Position numbers and translations under genes: made by a program
Assembly: GCF_001548375.1 (NCBI RefSeq)
Contig: NZ_AP017295.1
Coordinates: 806,001 to 870,000, forward strand
DNA length: 64,000 bases
Source of the DNA: Nostoc sp. NIES-3756
Lineage (GTDB): Bacteria > Cyanobacteriota > Cyanobacteriia > Cyanobacteriales > Nostocaceae
Reading direction: 5' to 3'
Notes under the pieces: model-generated
What the model saw: the letters and a program-made list of their open reading frames with translations, nothing else
Databases searched by the model: none
What the model was told of the DNA's origin: nothing
In this document: positions 54,692-63,829 of the stretch, in pieces
Position numbering within the stretch: position 1 is the stretch's first letter
How the letters are laid out: each line of letters starts with the position of its first letter

Positions 54692-55552
54692 TCATGTCTC
54701 GAACTGTGCTAATAACTTTTCTGCTTCTTGGCAAAGTTTGTCATGATACTGGTCGTTACTAGCTAGTAAACCACCCCACTGACTGATATCTTCTGTATTA
54801 TATTGCAATGCTGTACCGTCGAAGTGTGTAAATTTACCACCTGCTTCTGTCAAAATTAATTCTGGTGCTGCTATATCCCAATCTTTAGGCGCAGATTTAC
54901 CGGAAAGAGAAATGTAAATATCGGCTTGTTGTTCCAAAATTGTAGCGATTTTGCAACCCACGCTACCTACAGATTTCTGATGAGTGATGGGTAAATGTGT
55001 CAGTAAGTACTCTAATCTCTGATTGCGGTGAGAACGACTGACAACTATTGTTAGGTCTTCTAAGCGCTTACTTGTCTGGTTGAATGATATTTGTAATGGG
55101 TGCGAATCTGTGCGAGTTTCTACAAATGTACCAGCATCTTTAATTGCATAATACAATTTTCCTGTTTCTGGGATGACTACTACTGCTAAAACTGGCCGAT
55201 GTTCTTTAACTAAAGCAATGTGAACTGCATAGTCTCCAGTCTTTTCAATAAAGTCGCGTGTCCCGTCTAATGGGTCGATTATCCACACCCAATCGGTTGT
55301 ATTCTGATTTAATTCCGATTTGTATGTTTCTTCACTAATGTAAGCAAACTCTTGTGTACCTAAAGCTGCTTGTAACTCTTGTAAAATGTATCGGCTAACG
55401 GTGACATCGGCAACTGTCACAGGCTCATTTTGCTTATACTGCACATCAAAATTGACATCTTTTGCTGTGCCGTGATAGTAAGATTGTAATATTTTGGCTG
55501 CACCCCACCCAACAGTACGAGCGATCGCCAGTATTTCTTTTAAGTCTTTCAT
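54692..55552 (-). CDS. CysQ/inositol monophosphatase family phosphatase
   Basis: The product is 286 residues from ATG 55552 (MKDLKEILAIARTVGWGAAKIL). It has the Mg-dependent phosphatase motifs EFAYISEETYKSE, WVWIIDPLDGTRDFIEKTGDYAVHIALV and the terminal DWDIAAPELILTEAGG. The DFIEKTGDYAVHIALV text resembles 3'(2'),5'-bisphosphate nucleotidases (CysQ), which remove PAP during sulfate assimilation. Inositol monophosphatase activity is an alternative. The start overlaps the stop of the PfkB gene in an ATGA, so the two are translationally coupled. Confidence 0.88.
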   Translation of the reverse strand: MKDLKEILAIARTVGWGAAKILQSYYHGTAKDVNFDVQYKQNEPVTVADVTVSRYILQELQAALGTQEFAYISEETYKSELNQNTTDWVWIIDPLDGTRDFIEKTGDYAVHIALVKEHRPVLAVVVIPETGKLYYAIKDAGTFVETRTDSHPLQISFNQTSKRLEDLTIVVSRSHRNQRLEYLLTHLPITHQKSVGSVGCKIATILEQQADIYISLSGKSAPKDWDIAAPELILTEAGGKFTHFDGTALQYNTEDISQWGGLLASNDQYHDKLCQEAEKLLAQFET

Positions 55553-56424
55553 TCTACATCCATCCAACGGCGCGTACCAAAAAGTTTACAAGCATTAGCT
55601 GCGATTTGACTGGCTTTTTCTAACGCTTCGGGAAAATGGGGAGTAGGGAAAAGAGATTGTAATATGTAATGGCAAAAAGCACCGTGAAAGATGTCTCCAG
55701 CCCCTAGTGTGTCAACTGGTGTAATAGTAGGTACAACTACAGTACCTCGTTGACCACAACTTAAATATTCAATCGGCTGTTCTCCATGAGTAATGGCGAT
55801 GTGGGGAATACCAAAGTTTTGGAGATAAGCAAAAACTTCTTCGCCAGAACTACAGTTAGGAGGATAAAAGTTAGCGGAACAAACAGCATAATCGACTAAA
55901 GGTAAAATTTGCTCAAATCCAGGTTTCCAACTACCACCATCAATTACAAGAGGTATGTTTCTGGCTTTAGCCATTTGGGCTATGATATAACCCACCCTCA
56001 TCTGATGCCCATCAATTAGCACGATATCAATATCATGTAGGATATCTGTTGGGATAGATTTATCACCAGCTTGAGTTTTGACAGCATTGATAGAAATAAC
56101 AGCCCGTTCTCCCGTGGACTGGGTGACAATAATTGAAGATACAGGCGGTGGTGTATTGATAGTAGAATCAAGGTCTGCGATCGCAACTTGATATTTTTCT
56201 AAATCACTCCGAATTAGTTGTGTCATCGGGTGCGAACCAACCACACCCAAAACAGTAGATTGATTACCTAAATAACTAAAAGCAACAGCCGCGTTAGTAG
56301 CAGGGCCGCCTGCTGCTACAGTGTAGTCAGTTGCAACTAATTTTTGATTATTTTGAGGCGCAGATTCAGCTAAATAGATAAAATCTAATGTCACCAAACC
56401 CACGAATAAACCATGATTTGTCAT
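55549..56424 (-). CDS. PfkB-family carbohydrate kinase
   Basis: The product is 291 residues from ATG 56424 (MTNHGLFVGLVTLDFIYLAE). It has the ribokinase-fold signatures GGPATNAAVAFSYLG near the N-terminus and DTLGAGDIFHGAFCHYIL (anion hole and catalytic Asp) near the C-terminus. It probably phosphorylates a sugar or nucleoside; the exact substrate is unknown. The start codon lies at the edge of an STRR array, and an earlier in-frame ATG would be made wholly of repeat. It overlaps the CysQ-like gene. Confidence 0.88.
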   Translation of the reverse strand: MTNHGLFVGLVTLDFIYLAESAPQNNQKLVATDYTVAAGGPATNAAVAFSYLGNQSTVLGVVGSHPMTQLIRSDLEKYQVAIADLDSTINTPPPVSSIIVTQSTGERAVISINAVKTQAGDKSIPTDILHDIDIVLIDGHQMRVGYIIAQMAKARNIPLVIDGGSWKPGFEQILPLVDYAVCSANFYPPNCSSGEEVFAYLQNFGIPHIAITHGEQPIEYLSCGQRGTVVVPTITPVDTLGAGDIFHGAFCHYILQSLFPTPHFPEALEKASQIAANACKLFGTRRWMDVE

Positions 56425-56465
56425 TAGTCCATAGTCCACAATCCATAGTCAACAGTCTATAGTCC
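56413..56465. repeat. STRR array supplying the PfkB gene start
   Basis: Read on the minus strand the array is GACTATAGACTGTTGACTAT and further heptamers, ending in ATGACAAAT. The PfkB start codon (56424-56422) is the last ATG of the array. Confidence 0.75.
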
Positions 56466-56495
56466 CTGATAGTTTTTGAATTTTGAATTGATTCA

Positions 56496-57362
56496 ATGCA
56501 GACTGATCCCAAACCTAGCACACTATATGTAGTTGGTACACCGATAGGTAATTTGGAGGATATCACCTTTCGGGCGGTACGGATTTTACAAAATGTCGAT
56601 TTGATTGCGGCGGAAGATACGCGCCACACGGGGAAGTTACTTCAACATTTGCAAGTAAAAACGCCGCAAATCAGTTACCATGAGCATAATCGTACCAGTC
56701 GTATTCCAGAGTTATTAGAGCATTTACATAATGGTAAAGCGATCGCTCTAGTAAGTGATGCAGGTATGCCGGGAATTTCTGATCCTGGTTACGAACTGGT
56801 CAAGGCTTGTGTGGAGGCGGGAATATCTGTAGTGCCTATCCCTGGTGCAAGTGCGGCAATTACAGCCTTAAGTGCGGCTGGACTACCAACGGATAGGTTT
56901 GTGTTTGAGGGTTTTCTACCCGCGAAAGGTCAACAACGACGAGAATATTTAGAGGCTTTAGAGACAGAATCCCGTACTTTAATTTTCTATGAATCGCCCC
57001 ATCGGTTAAGAGAAACTTTACAAGATTTAGCAGAAGTCTGGGGAAGCGATCGCCAAATTGTTCTGGCAAGGGAGTTAACTAAATTATATGAGGAATTTTG
57101 GCGGGGGAGTATTGAGGATGCGATCGCCCATTACCAACAACGAGAACCCCAAGGTGAATATACGATTTTAGTAGCAGGAAAACCACCCAGCCAAACCCAA
57201 CTAACCCAAGAACAATTAAAAGCTGAATTACAACAATTAATTAGTCAAGGAATATCGCGATCGCAAGCCAGTCGTCAACTAGCAAAATATACTTCCCTCA
57301 ACCGTCGCCAAGTTTATCAGTTAGCACTTTCTATAGTTGTGGATAGTGAAGACTTGCAATAA
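56496..57362 (+). CDS. rsmI: 16S rRNA (cytidine(1402)-2'-O)-methyltransferase
   Basis: The 288-residue enzyme 2'-O-methylates C1402 of 16S rRNA with S-adenosylmethionine. The signature segments are LYVVGTPIGNLEDITFRAVRIL, AAEDTRHTGKLLQHL, ISYHEHN, ALVSDAGMPGISDPGYELV and PGASAAITALSAAGLPTDRFVFEGFLP, all typical of the tetrapyrrole-methylase-fold RsmI. Length fits. It is divergent from the PfkB gene with 71 bases between the starts, much of it STRR. Confidence 0.95.
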   Translation: MQTDPKPSTLYVVGTPIGNLEDITFRAVRILQNVDLIAAEDTRHTGKLLQHLQVKTPQISYHEHNRTSRIPELLEHLHNGKAIALVSDAGMPGISDPGYELVKACVEAGISVVPIPGASAAITALSAAGLPTDRFVFEGFLPAKGQQRREYLEALETESRTLIFYESPHRLRETLQDLAEVWGSDRQIVLARELTKLYEEFWRGSIEDAIAHYQQREPQGEYTILVAGKPPSQTQLTQEQLKAELQQLISQGISRSQASRQLAKYTSLNRRQVYQLALSIVVDSEDLQ

Positions 57363-57404
57363 TTTGTCAGTGTTCAGTTGTTGTTAAAACGGAGTTTTTT
57401 ATTG

Positions 57405-57490
57405 TTAGGCTAAACTATAGAGAAAAAGAACGCAGCGATCGCTTGATGGCGAAGCTGCGAGAATTGAATATAGATCCAGATACGATTTAA
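57405..57490 (+). pseudogene. Possible 3' remnant of a Uma2-family gene
   Basis: An open stretch ending at the TAA of 57488-57490 reads EKERSDRLMAKLRELNIDPDTI. This looks like the C-terminal coiled coil and end of Uma2-type endonuclease-like proteins that are abundant in cyanobacteria. The catalytic part is absent; upstream lie the rsmI stop and short noncoding text. The match is by pattern only. Confidence 0.4.
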
Positions 57491-57501
57491 GAATCTGACT
57501 A

Positions 57502-57699
57502 TTAGTCTTCAGGAAGAACCCATTTAGGCGGTTCGGACATTTTCTTCCGCAGACGTTCTTCCGCCATTTGCAACATTTGGTCTAATGATGTCTCGGCAAT
57601 GAATTGAGAAGTAGCCTCTCTAAACTCAATGTTCGGACACTTATCGCCTAGAACACAACCGTTGACGCAAGCTTGAGCGCAGTTAATTTTCTGCTCCAC
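57502..57699 (-). CDS. Small Cys-rich conserved cyanobacterial protein
   Basis: The 65-residue protein has four Cys in the N-terminal part (positions 7, 11, 15 and 21: CAQACVNGCVLGDKC). A helical segment follows (LDQMLQMAEERLRKKM), then a conserved-looking end PPKWVLPED. The Cys spacing could bind a metal or an iron-sulfur cluster, but this is speculation. I recognise similar short proteins in cyanobacteria without a function. It is convergent with the Uma2 remnant and divergent from mnmE. Confidence 0.75.
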   Translation of the reverse strand: MEQKINCAQACVNGCVLGDKCPNIEFREATSQFIAETSLDQMLQMAEERLRKKMSEPPKWVLPED

Positions 57700-57805
57700 A
57701 GTCCATTCCTCTCTACTAAGGGTCTTTTTTCTCTACCCTCCAGGTAAATTTTACCTTGTCAGTTAGGATGAAATAAGTCTAAATATCTACCATTTTAGAA
57801 CAATG

Positions 57806-57860
57806 ATGGTTGACCGTTGACCGTTGACTGTTGACTATGGACTAATGACTAATGACTGAA
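57806..57860. repeat. STRR array that contains the mnmE start codon
   Basis: TTGACCG, TTGACTG, TTGACTA and ATGACTA heptamers run directly into mnmE. ATG triplets at 57845 and 57852 are seven bases apart; the second is the mnmE start. Confidence 0.8.
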
Positions 57861-59243
57861 CTCTTAGCTATTACTGGAACTATTGCAGCGATCGCTACTG
57901 CTATTGTCCCCCAACAAGGTAGTGTGGGTATTGTGCGGGTGTCTGGTTCTCAGGCAATAGCGATCGCACAAACTTTGTTTTCTGCTCCTGGTAAGCAAGT
58001 TTGGGAAAGTCACCGCATTCTCTACGGTTACATTCGCCATCCCCAAACCCGTCAAGTTGTCGATGAGGCGCTTTTGCTGATCATGAAAGCACCTCGTTCT
58101 TACACCCGCGAAGATGTGGTAGAGTTCCACTGTCACGGCGGGATTATGGCGGTGCAGCAGGTATTGCAACTATGTCTGGAAAACGGCGCTAGACTAGCTC
58201 AACCAGGGGAATTTACCCTCAGAGCCTTTTTAAATGGCAGACTAGATTTAACCCAAGCTGAGAGTATCGCTGATTTGGTGGGAGCGCGATCGCCCCAAGC
58301 TGCACAAACGGCTTTAGCTGGTTTACAAGGCAAATTAGCTCATCCCATCCGCCAGTTACGCGCTAACTGTCTAGATATTTTGGCAGAAATTGAAGCCAGA
58401 ATCGATTTTGAAGAAGATTTACCCCCGTTGGATGATAAAGCAATCATATCAGATATTGAGAACATTGCTGTAGAAATTTCTCGGTTATTGGCAACTAAAG
58501 ATAAAGGTGAACTGTTGCGGACTGGGTTGAAAGTGGCTATTGTCGGTCGTCCGAATGTGGGTAAATCCAGCTTGTTGAATGCTTGGAGCCAGAGCGATCG
58601 CGCCATTGTTACCGATTTACCCGGCACAACCCGCGACGTTGTGGAATCGCAGTTAGTTGTGGGCGGTATTCCTGTACAGGTGCTAGATACGGCAGGGATT
58701 CGGGAAACCAGCGACCAAGTAGAAAAGATAGGCGTAGAGCGATCGCGTCAAGCCGCCAACACTGCCGATTTAGTCTTGTTCACCATCGACGCAGCCACAG
58801 GTTGGACGACTGGCGACCAAGAAATTTATGAGCAAGTAAAACATCGTCCGTTAATTTTAGTGATGAATAAGATTGACTTAGTAGATCAACAATTGATTTC
58901 ATCCTTAGAAGATCCGCAAGATATTATTCAAATTGTTCACACAGCCGCAGCCCAAAAACAAGGTATTGATGCGTTAGAAACGGCAATTTTAGAAATAGTT
59001 CAAGCCGGAAAAGTCCAAGCTGCTGATATGGATTTAGCGATTAATCAAAGACAAGCCGCAGCCTTGACTCAAGCGAAAATTTCTCTAGAACAAGTGCAAG
59101 CCACAATTACCCAGCAGCTACCCCTTGATTTTTGGACAATTGATTTGCGGGGTGCAATTCATGCGTTAGGAGAAATCACTGGGGAAGAGGTAACGGAGTC
59201 AGTGCTTGATAGGATTTTTAGTAGATTTTGTATAGGAAAGTAA
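57852..59243 (+). CDS. mnmE: tRNA uridine-5-carboxymethylaminomethyl modification GTPase
   Basis: The 463-residue protein works with MnmG to modify U34 of tRNAs. The N-terminal folate-binding domain has [24 protein letters not shown]. The helical domain follows, and a G domain is inserted with G1 GRPNVGKSS (about 232-240), G2/G3 DLPGTTRD and DTAGI, and G4 MNKIDL. The terminal FCIGK gives the conserved Cys of the family. The ATG is the last one in the STRR array, and alignment of the N-terminus with the family supports it. Confidence 0.96.
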   Translation: MTELLAITGTIAAIATAIVPQQGSVGIVRVSGSQAIAIAQTLFSAPGKQVWESHRILYGYIRHPQTRQVVDEALLLIMKAPRSYTREDVVEFHCHGGIMAVQQVLQLCLENGARLAQPGEFTLRAFLNGRLDLTQAESIADLVGARSPQAAQTALAGLQGKLAHPIRQLRANCLDILAEIEARIDFEEDLPPLDDKAIISDIENIAVEISRLLATKDKGELLRTGLKVAIVGRPNVGKSSLLNAWSQSDRAIVTDLPGTTRDVVESQLVVGGIPVQVLDTAGIRETSDQVEKIGVERSRQAANTADLVLFTIDAATGWTTGDQEIYEQVKHRPLILVMNKIDLVDQQLISSLEDPQDIIQIVHTAAAQKQGIDALETAILEIVQAGKVQAADMDLAINQRQAAALTQAKISLEQVQATITQQLPLDFWTIDLRGAIHALGEITGEEVTESVLDRIFSRFCIGK

Positions 59244-59256
59244 ATAGTGTAAATAG

Positions 59257-59517
59257 TTATCTGTCGCGGTCTTCTCGGATTAATGCTGTACTATCAGGCC
59301 ATTCCACATCAGTCCGCAGACTCTGACGACGCAGACGATGTTCCTCTAAAATTTTGATTACATTTTTTCGCTTTTCCTGTTCCTCTGCTATCTTCTGCAA
59401 GGCTTTGTGCAATATTTTTATAACTTGAGCTTCAACAGAGCTATTTTCCGCTTTCGCTAACTCTTGCAGTTGTGCGTACAATTCATCAGGTATATCCAGC
59501 GCGTGAAGGGTAGCCAT
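59257..59517 (-). CDS. Ribbon-helix-helix antitoxin-like protein without toxin
   Basis: The 86-residue protein starts MATLHALDIPDELYAQLQELAKAENSSVEAQVIKILHKAL, a typical RHH (FitA/VapB-like) DNA-binding start. It continues with a basic helical C-terminus and ends DSTALIREDRDR. Such antitoxins are usually followed by a PIN-domain toxin. Here the downstream neighbour on this strand is the 3' end of mnmE, only 13 bases away, so no toxin gene is present. It is an orphan or has lost its partner. Confidence 0.8.
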   Translation of the reverse strand: MATLHALDIPDELYAQLQELAKAENSSVEAQVIKILHKALQKIAEEQEKRKNVIKILEEHRLRRQSLRTDVEWPDSTALIREDRDR

Positions 59518-59827
59518 TGCTTGACCTTCTAAGAGAATTTAATGGTTATGGTAGCACGATGGGGATTTAGACGAGGAGGTGAGGGGGCGATCGCCTGTTA
59601 TTTCTGTGTATATCTATAAAAAATAGGATAAATTTTTATTATTTTTTATCCTTGAAACCGAGTTTTTACTGACTTCGATTTATTTTTTAATTAGTGTCAT
59701 TATATAAATATTTTATTAATTCCGAGTATTTACAAATGTAAAATAATATATTTAACAATCATACTTATATAGTAAAGACATATTCTCAATAGAGATTTGA
59801 GATCATAATTACTACTTGAGGGGAGAA
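59518..59827. other. AT-rich intergenic region upstream of the TPR gene
   Basis: A HIP1 octamer lies near 59588. The rest, about 59600-59815, is very AT-rich and has no ORF. A GAGGGGAGAA ribosome binding site precedes the TPR start. I see nothing else. Confidence 0.45.
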
Positions 59828-61282
59828 ATGAGTCTAGAAGAGTTTGTTGTTGATGCTGCTCCAGAACTTTTATTTAATGATTTTACTGCGAAGAATAAAG
59901 TAGGCGCTGTATCAGGTGGCATGGTGACTTTATCTGCGTTAGGAGCATTGGGTGTCACTGCTGTACCAATTGCAATACCTATAGTTATAGCTGGAGTGTT
60001 AGCAGGTGCAACAGGAGAATCTTCAGTTAAACATTCAGTTAAAAGTACAGCAAAAGGTATCGGTTCTATAGTTGGCGATGTAGCATCTGGAGTAGGTTCC
60101 GTAGTTGGTCATGCAGGCAAAGGAATAGCAGGTGGATTTGTAGGATTTATTGATATCTTCAAAAATGATGAAGATTTTTTTAACCGTGGAGTTGAAAAGA
60201 TCAACAATAAACAATATACAGAAGCAATTAGTGATTTCTCTAAAGCAATAGAAATAAATTCTCAATATGCTGATGCTTATTATTTAAGAGGTTGTATTTA
60301 TTCTGATACTGGTAAATATCAAGAGTCAATTAAAGATTTTTCTAAAGTAATTGAACTGGCTCCCCAGTGTGAAGAAGCTTATTTTCTAAGGGGATGTAAT
60401 CGCTCTAATATTCGTGACTATCAAGGCGCTATTAATGATTATACCAAAACAATTACTATTAATCCTGAGCATCTTGAGGCTTATTGTAATAGAGGACATC
60501 TCTTAGCTGCACAAAAAAATTACAATGGGGCTATCTTTGATTACACAAAAACTATTATTTTAGGCTCCAATAATAAAGATATTTACGAAAGAAGAGGAAG
60601 AATATATATTGAAATTAAAGATTATAAATCAGCTTTAGCTGACTATACTCAGGTAATTAAGTTGGATAAACGCCAATTTAGTGCTTACTTTATTAGAGGT
60701 GGTATCCTTTTTGATTTGCAGGACTATGAAAAAGCAATACAAGACTTTACTTACCTCATTGAAAATAATTACAGTATAGCCGAGGCATACTTACATCGAG
60801 CTAACGCTTATATAGCAAATAAAGATTATGGAAAGGCTATTGTGGATTTTAATCAGCTTATCAGCATTCGCCCGAATGATGTATCTTGTTTATTAAGCCG
60901 GGCTGACGCTCGTACTATGCTTAAAGATTATAATGGCGCTATTAAAGACTGTAATTTAGCTATTAAAACAAGACCTCAGCATATTGAGGCTTATTGCAAA
61001 AGAGCTAATATTCGCAAGTTAAAAAGAGACTTACGAGGAGCAATTAATGATTATAATCAAGTTATACAAATTGATCAAAATCATGCTATTGCCTATGTAC
61101 AACGTGGTTTTATTTATAAAAATCAATGTAAAAATCAAGAGGCAATAGGAGATTTTAAGCAAGCAATCAATATTTTTTCCAAAAAGTCCATGCAAAGTGA
61201 AGTTAAAAAACTTCAGCAAGAAATTCAAATATTGGAAAATGAAATTAAAAATACTCCCTGGTGGAAAACTAGGATTTTTTGA
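59828..61282 (+). CDS. TPR-repeat protein with N-terminal glycine-zipper segment
   Basis: The product is 484 residues from ATG 59828, which follows GAGGGGAG at good spacing; a TTG at 59816 would place the ribosome binding site inside the frame. Residues about 25-110 are hydrophobic and Gly/Ala/Val-rich (VSGGMVTLSALGALGVTAVPIAIPIVIAGVLAGATG), resembling membrane-inserting zippers. From about 115 there are ten or so TPR units of the type YTEAISDFSKAIEINSQYADAYYLRG, ending at about 460. It probably tethers a TPR scaffold to a membrane. The partner is unknown; codons are AT-rich. Confidence 0.88.
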   Translation: MSLEEFVVDAAPELLFNDFTAKNKVGAVSGGMVTLSALGALGVTAVPIAIPIVIAGVLAGATGESSVKHSVKSTAKGIGSIVGDVASGVGSVVGHAGKGIAGGFVGFIDIFKNDEDFFNRGVEKINNKQYTEAISDFSKAIEINSQYADAYYLRGCIYSDTGKYQESIKDFSKVIELAPQCEEAYFLRGCNRSNIRDYQGAINDYTKTITINPEHLEAYCNRGHLLAAQKNYNGAIFDYTKTIILGSNNKDIYERRGRIYIEIKDYKSALADYTQVIKLDKRQFSAYFIRGGILFDLQDYEKAIQDFTYLIENNYSIAEAYLHRANAYIANKDYGKAIVDFNQLISIRPNDVSCLLSRADARTMLKDYNGAIKDCNLAIKTRPQHIEAYCKRANIRKLKRDLRGAINDYNQVIQIDQNHAIAYVQRGFIYKNQCKNQEAIGDFKQAINIFSKKSMQSEVKKLQQEIQILENEIKNTPWWKTRIF

Positions 61283-61352
61283 ATCACACCATTAAGCAAA
61301 ATTTATCCAACTGAGCTAAAAGGCTTTAGATGCAATTACTCATTTCTTAAAA

Positions 61353-61437
61353 CGGAGAGGGGGAGATTCGAACTCCCGGAAGTTTTCACTTCATCCGATT
61401 TCAAGTCGGACGCATTCGACCACTCTGCCACCTCTCC
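61353..61437 (-). tRNA. tRNA-Ser(UGA)
   Basis: On the minus strand the gene reads GGAGAGGTGGCAGAGTGG at its 5' end, with acceptor arms GGAGAGG and CCTCTCC, the T arm GGGAGTTCGAATCTCCC and a long variable arm. The anticodon loop CTTGAAA gives anticodon TGA. The 85-base length and class II variable arm fit serine tRNA. The CCA end is not encoded. Confidence 0.96.
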
Positions 61438-61545
61438 AAATAACTGTCTAGCTTGGCTGACTCCTAATTTATCGGTTGGCACTAAAGCTGACAGATAATA
61501 CTATAGCTTATCATCTACGCAGATGGTACTACTGAAGGCGAATAT

Positions 61546-62466
61546 TTACGACACACTAGCCGATCGCTCATACAATACCTCCTCTTTCACCACCTGAAAA
61601 TCTTCGCCTACCCAAACCAAGGAAGCTTGTGTCACCTCACCCGCCTCTAGGGAAACCAGCGAAAAATTCCGCAGCTTGCCGTTTTCACCTTCTACAATCC
61701 TTGGCACACTGGCGGCGTTGAGGTAAACTATCCCCTCTGGGCTGATAAAGATGGGTTTGCGTAGTTCTGTTTTGGTGTACCGTAAACTATGGTGCATATG
61801 ACCAAAAGTCACCAAGGCTATGTGTTTACCAGCCGTCATTGTTAAAGAAATCGCCTCGGCTAAATCTGGGTCGCCAAAGTCGCCGCCGATGGGATGCCAA
61901 TCTTTACCGCAGGGGTCTTCTGGCCGATCGCCTAATCCACTCGGCCCGTTATGACCCAAAAATATAATAGTCTCACAGGCTGCACTTTTCGCCGATGCAA
62001 ATATTCTCTGTGCTGATTCTTCCAAATCTGTCACACCGTAACGCTGTTTACAGATGTCAGCAAATCGCCATTCATGACCACCCCAGGTAAAAGGACGACC
62101 ACCGACTACAGTCAGATTCCATTCGGGGAAATCTAGCTTACTGTAACCCACATGGGCTGAACCTAGTAAATCTAATTGTTCCTGTACCCAGTCTTCCTTG
62201 GTGCGATCATAAGGACATTTCTTGCGTCCCCACTCTGTAGCCGAGTACCAAGCATCATGGTTGCCCATAATTGCTGCTTTGGGAATATTCACCGAAGCGA
62301 TCGCTCTCACCACTTCCACCGACTCATTCCCAAAATCCCCTACAAACAGCACTAAGTCAACACCCAGATGCTTAAGTGCAATACCATCTTCTACTTCCCA
62401 CTGATCATGAATATCTCCAACTACAGCAATTTTCAGTATTTTTGATTGAGATTTTTGACTGGTCAT
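61546..62466 (-). CDS. TIGR04168-type calcineurin-like metallophosphoesterase
   Basis: The 306-residue protein has metallophosphoesterase motifs VVGDIHDQWE, LVLFVGDFGNE, AIMGNHDAWYS, FLGHNGPSGLGD and VTFGHMHHSLRY. The insert WGRKKCPYDRTKEDWVQEQLDLLGSAHVGYSKLDFPEWNLTVVGGRPFTWGG fits the uncharacterised cyanobacterial and plant family TIGR04168; the family name is from memory. The substrate is not known. It is divergent from nadA. Confidence 0.88.
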   Translation of the reverse strand: MTSQKSQSKILKIAVVGDIHDQWEVEDGIALKHLGVDLVLFVGDFGNESVEVVRAIASVNIPKAAIMGNHDAWYSATEWGRKKCPYDRTKEDWVQEQLDLLGSAHVGYSKLDFPEWNLTVVGGRPFTWGGHEWRFADICKQRYGVTDLEESAQRIFASAKSAACETIIFLGHNGPSGLGDRPEDPCGKDWHPIGGDFGDPDLAEAISLTMTAGKHIALVTFGHMHHSLRYTKTELRKPIFISPEGIVYLNAASVPRIVEGENGKLRNFSLVSLEAGEVTQASLVWVGEDFQVVKEEVLYERSASVS

Positions 62467-62794
62467 GCCGCTTTCCTTGCCCTATATATCCAGCATAGGA
62501 AACTCAGCCAGATTTTGACACTGTTTTAAGGTTTATGAGTTGAGAGAAGGAATGTAAGGGTATAAATAACCAAAATGTCAATACCCGTATATTTGTTCAT
62601 TTGACCTTTATAAATTTTTCTCTGAGACGCTGTGATATTCGTAGCTGTATGAAGGGATAAGGCTTAAGCGCTCAACATTTTACTTTTGTGTGTCAATCTT
62701 GACTATTTAAGGGTGTGAATCTGCATCTATTTTTGGTAAAAACTACTATAATTAATTTACCAGACAAAATTTGTAATAAAAAGTAACCCTAACT
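62467..62794. other. Intergenic region between divergent phosphoesterase and nadA
   Basis: About 330 bases, AT-rich toward nadA. A possible -10 element TATAAT is seen near 62750 (ACTATAATTAAT). No repeat family or RNA gene is visible. Confidence 0.4.
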
Positions 62795-63769
62795 GTGTTT
62801 ACCACTGCTTTTGCTCAACGGGAACAGACTCAACCGGGTGGACTACCACTAGATTTATTTGCCGCTATTGAAAGTTTGAAAAAAGAACTCAACGCGGTTA
62901 TCTTGGCGCATTATTATCAAGAACCGGATATTCAAGATATTGCAGACTTTATCGGCGACTCATTACAACTAGCAAGAGCCGCAGAGAAGACTAATGCAGA
63001 TGTGATTGTCTTTGCAGGCGTTCACTTCATGGCGGAGACGGCGAAGATTCTCAACCCTGATAAGTTGGTACTGTTACCAGATTTAACAGCAGGTTGTTCT
63101 CTGGCTGATAGCTGTCCACCAGATGAATTTGCCGCATTTAAAGCCGCACATCCCAATCATTTAGTAGTGTCTTATATTAACTGCTCTGCCGAAATCAAGG
63201 CGATGAGCGATATTATCTGCACCAGTTCCAACGCTGTGAAGATTGTGCAGCAAATACCCAAAGAACAGCCGATTATATTTGCTCCCGACAAAAATTTGGG
63301 ACGCTACGTCATGGAACAGACGGGACGGGAGATGGTGCTGTGGCAAGGTAGCTGCATGGTGCATGAAACCTTCTCTGAGAAGAAGATTGTACAACTAAAA
63401 GTTGCCCATCCCGAAGCAGAGGCGATCGCACACCCAGAATGTGAAAGTAGCGTATTGCGCCACGCCAGTTTTATCGGCTCCACAGCAGCCTTACTCAAAT
63501 ATTGCCAAACCAGCCCCAGCCAAGAGTTTATCGTAGCTACCGAGCCGGGCATTATTCACCAAATGCAAAAACTAGCACCGCACAAGCAATTTATCCCTGC
63601 GCCACCAATTAATAACTGTGCTTGTAACGAATGTCCATTTATGCGGTTAAATACTCTAGAAAAACTCTACTGGGCAATGAAAAACCGTACCCCAGAAATC
63701 ACCATGCCAGAACACATCCGCATCGCCGCTCTGCGACCAATTCAACGGATGTTAGAAATGAGTAATTAG
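62795..63769 (+). CDS. nadA: Quinolinate synthase A
   Basis: The 324-residue enzyme condenses iminoaspartate with dihydroxyacetone phosphate to quinolinate for NAD synthesis, using a 4Fe-4S cluster. It starts at GTG ([14 protein letters not shown]). It contains [88 protein letters not shown] and the C-terminal [11 protein letters not shown], which includes a cluster Cys. Full length matches the family. A hairpin follows the stop. Confidence 0.95.
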   Translation: MFTTAFAQREQTQPGGLPLDLFAAIESLKKELNAVILAHYYQEPDIQDIADFIGDSLQLARAAEKTNADVIVFAGVHFMAETAKILNPDKLVLLPDLTAGCSLADSCPPDEFAAFKAAHPNHLVVSYINCSAEIKAMSDIICTSSNAVKIVQQIPKEQPIIFAPDKNLGRYVMEQTGREMVLWQGSCMVHETFSEKKIVQLKVAHPEAEAIAHPECESSVLRHASFIGSTAALLKYCQTSPSQEFIVATEPGIIHQMQKLAPHKQFIPAPPINNCACNECPFMRLNTLEKLYWAMKNRTPEITMPEHIRIAALRPIQRMLEMSN

Positions 63770-63784
63770 TTGATATTAAGTTGG

Positions 63785-63829
63785 CAAAAGTAGAGATTTC
63801 ACACACAACATCTCTACTTTTGTTGAATT
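63785..63829 (+). terminator. Intrinsic terminator of nadA
   Basis: CAAAAGTAGAGAT (63785-63797) and ATCTCTACTTTTG (63810-63822) form a perfect 13-base stem, followed by a T-rich tract. It begins 15 bases after the nadA stop. The remaining 170 bases of the window are AT-rich and show no gene. Confidence 0.85.
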
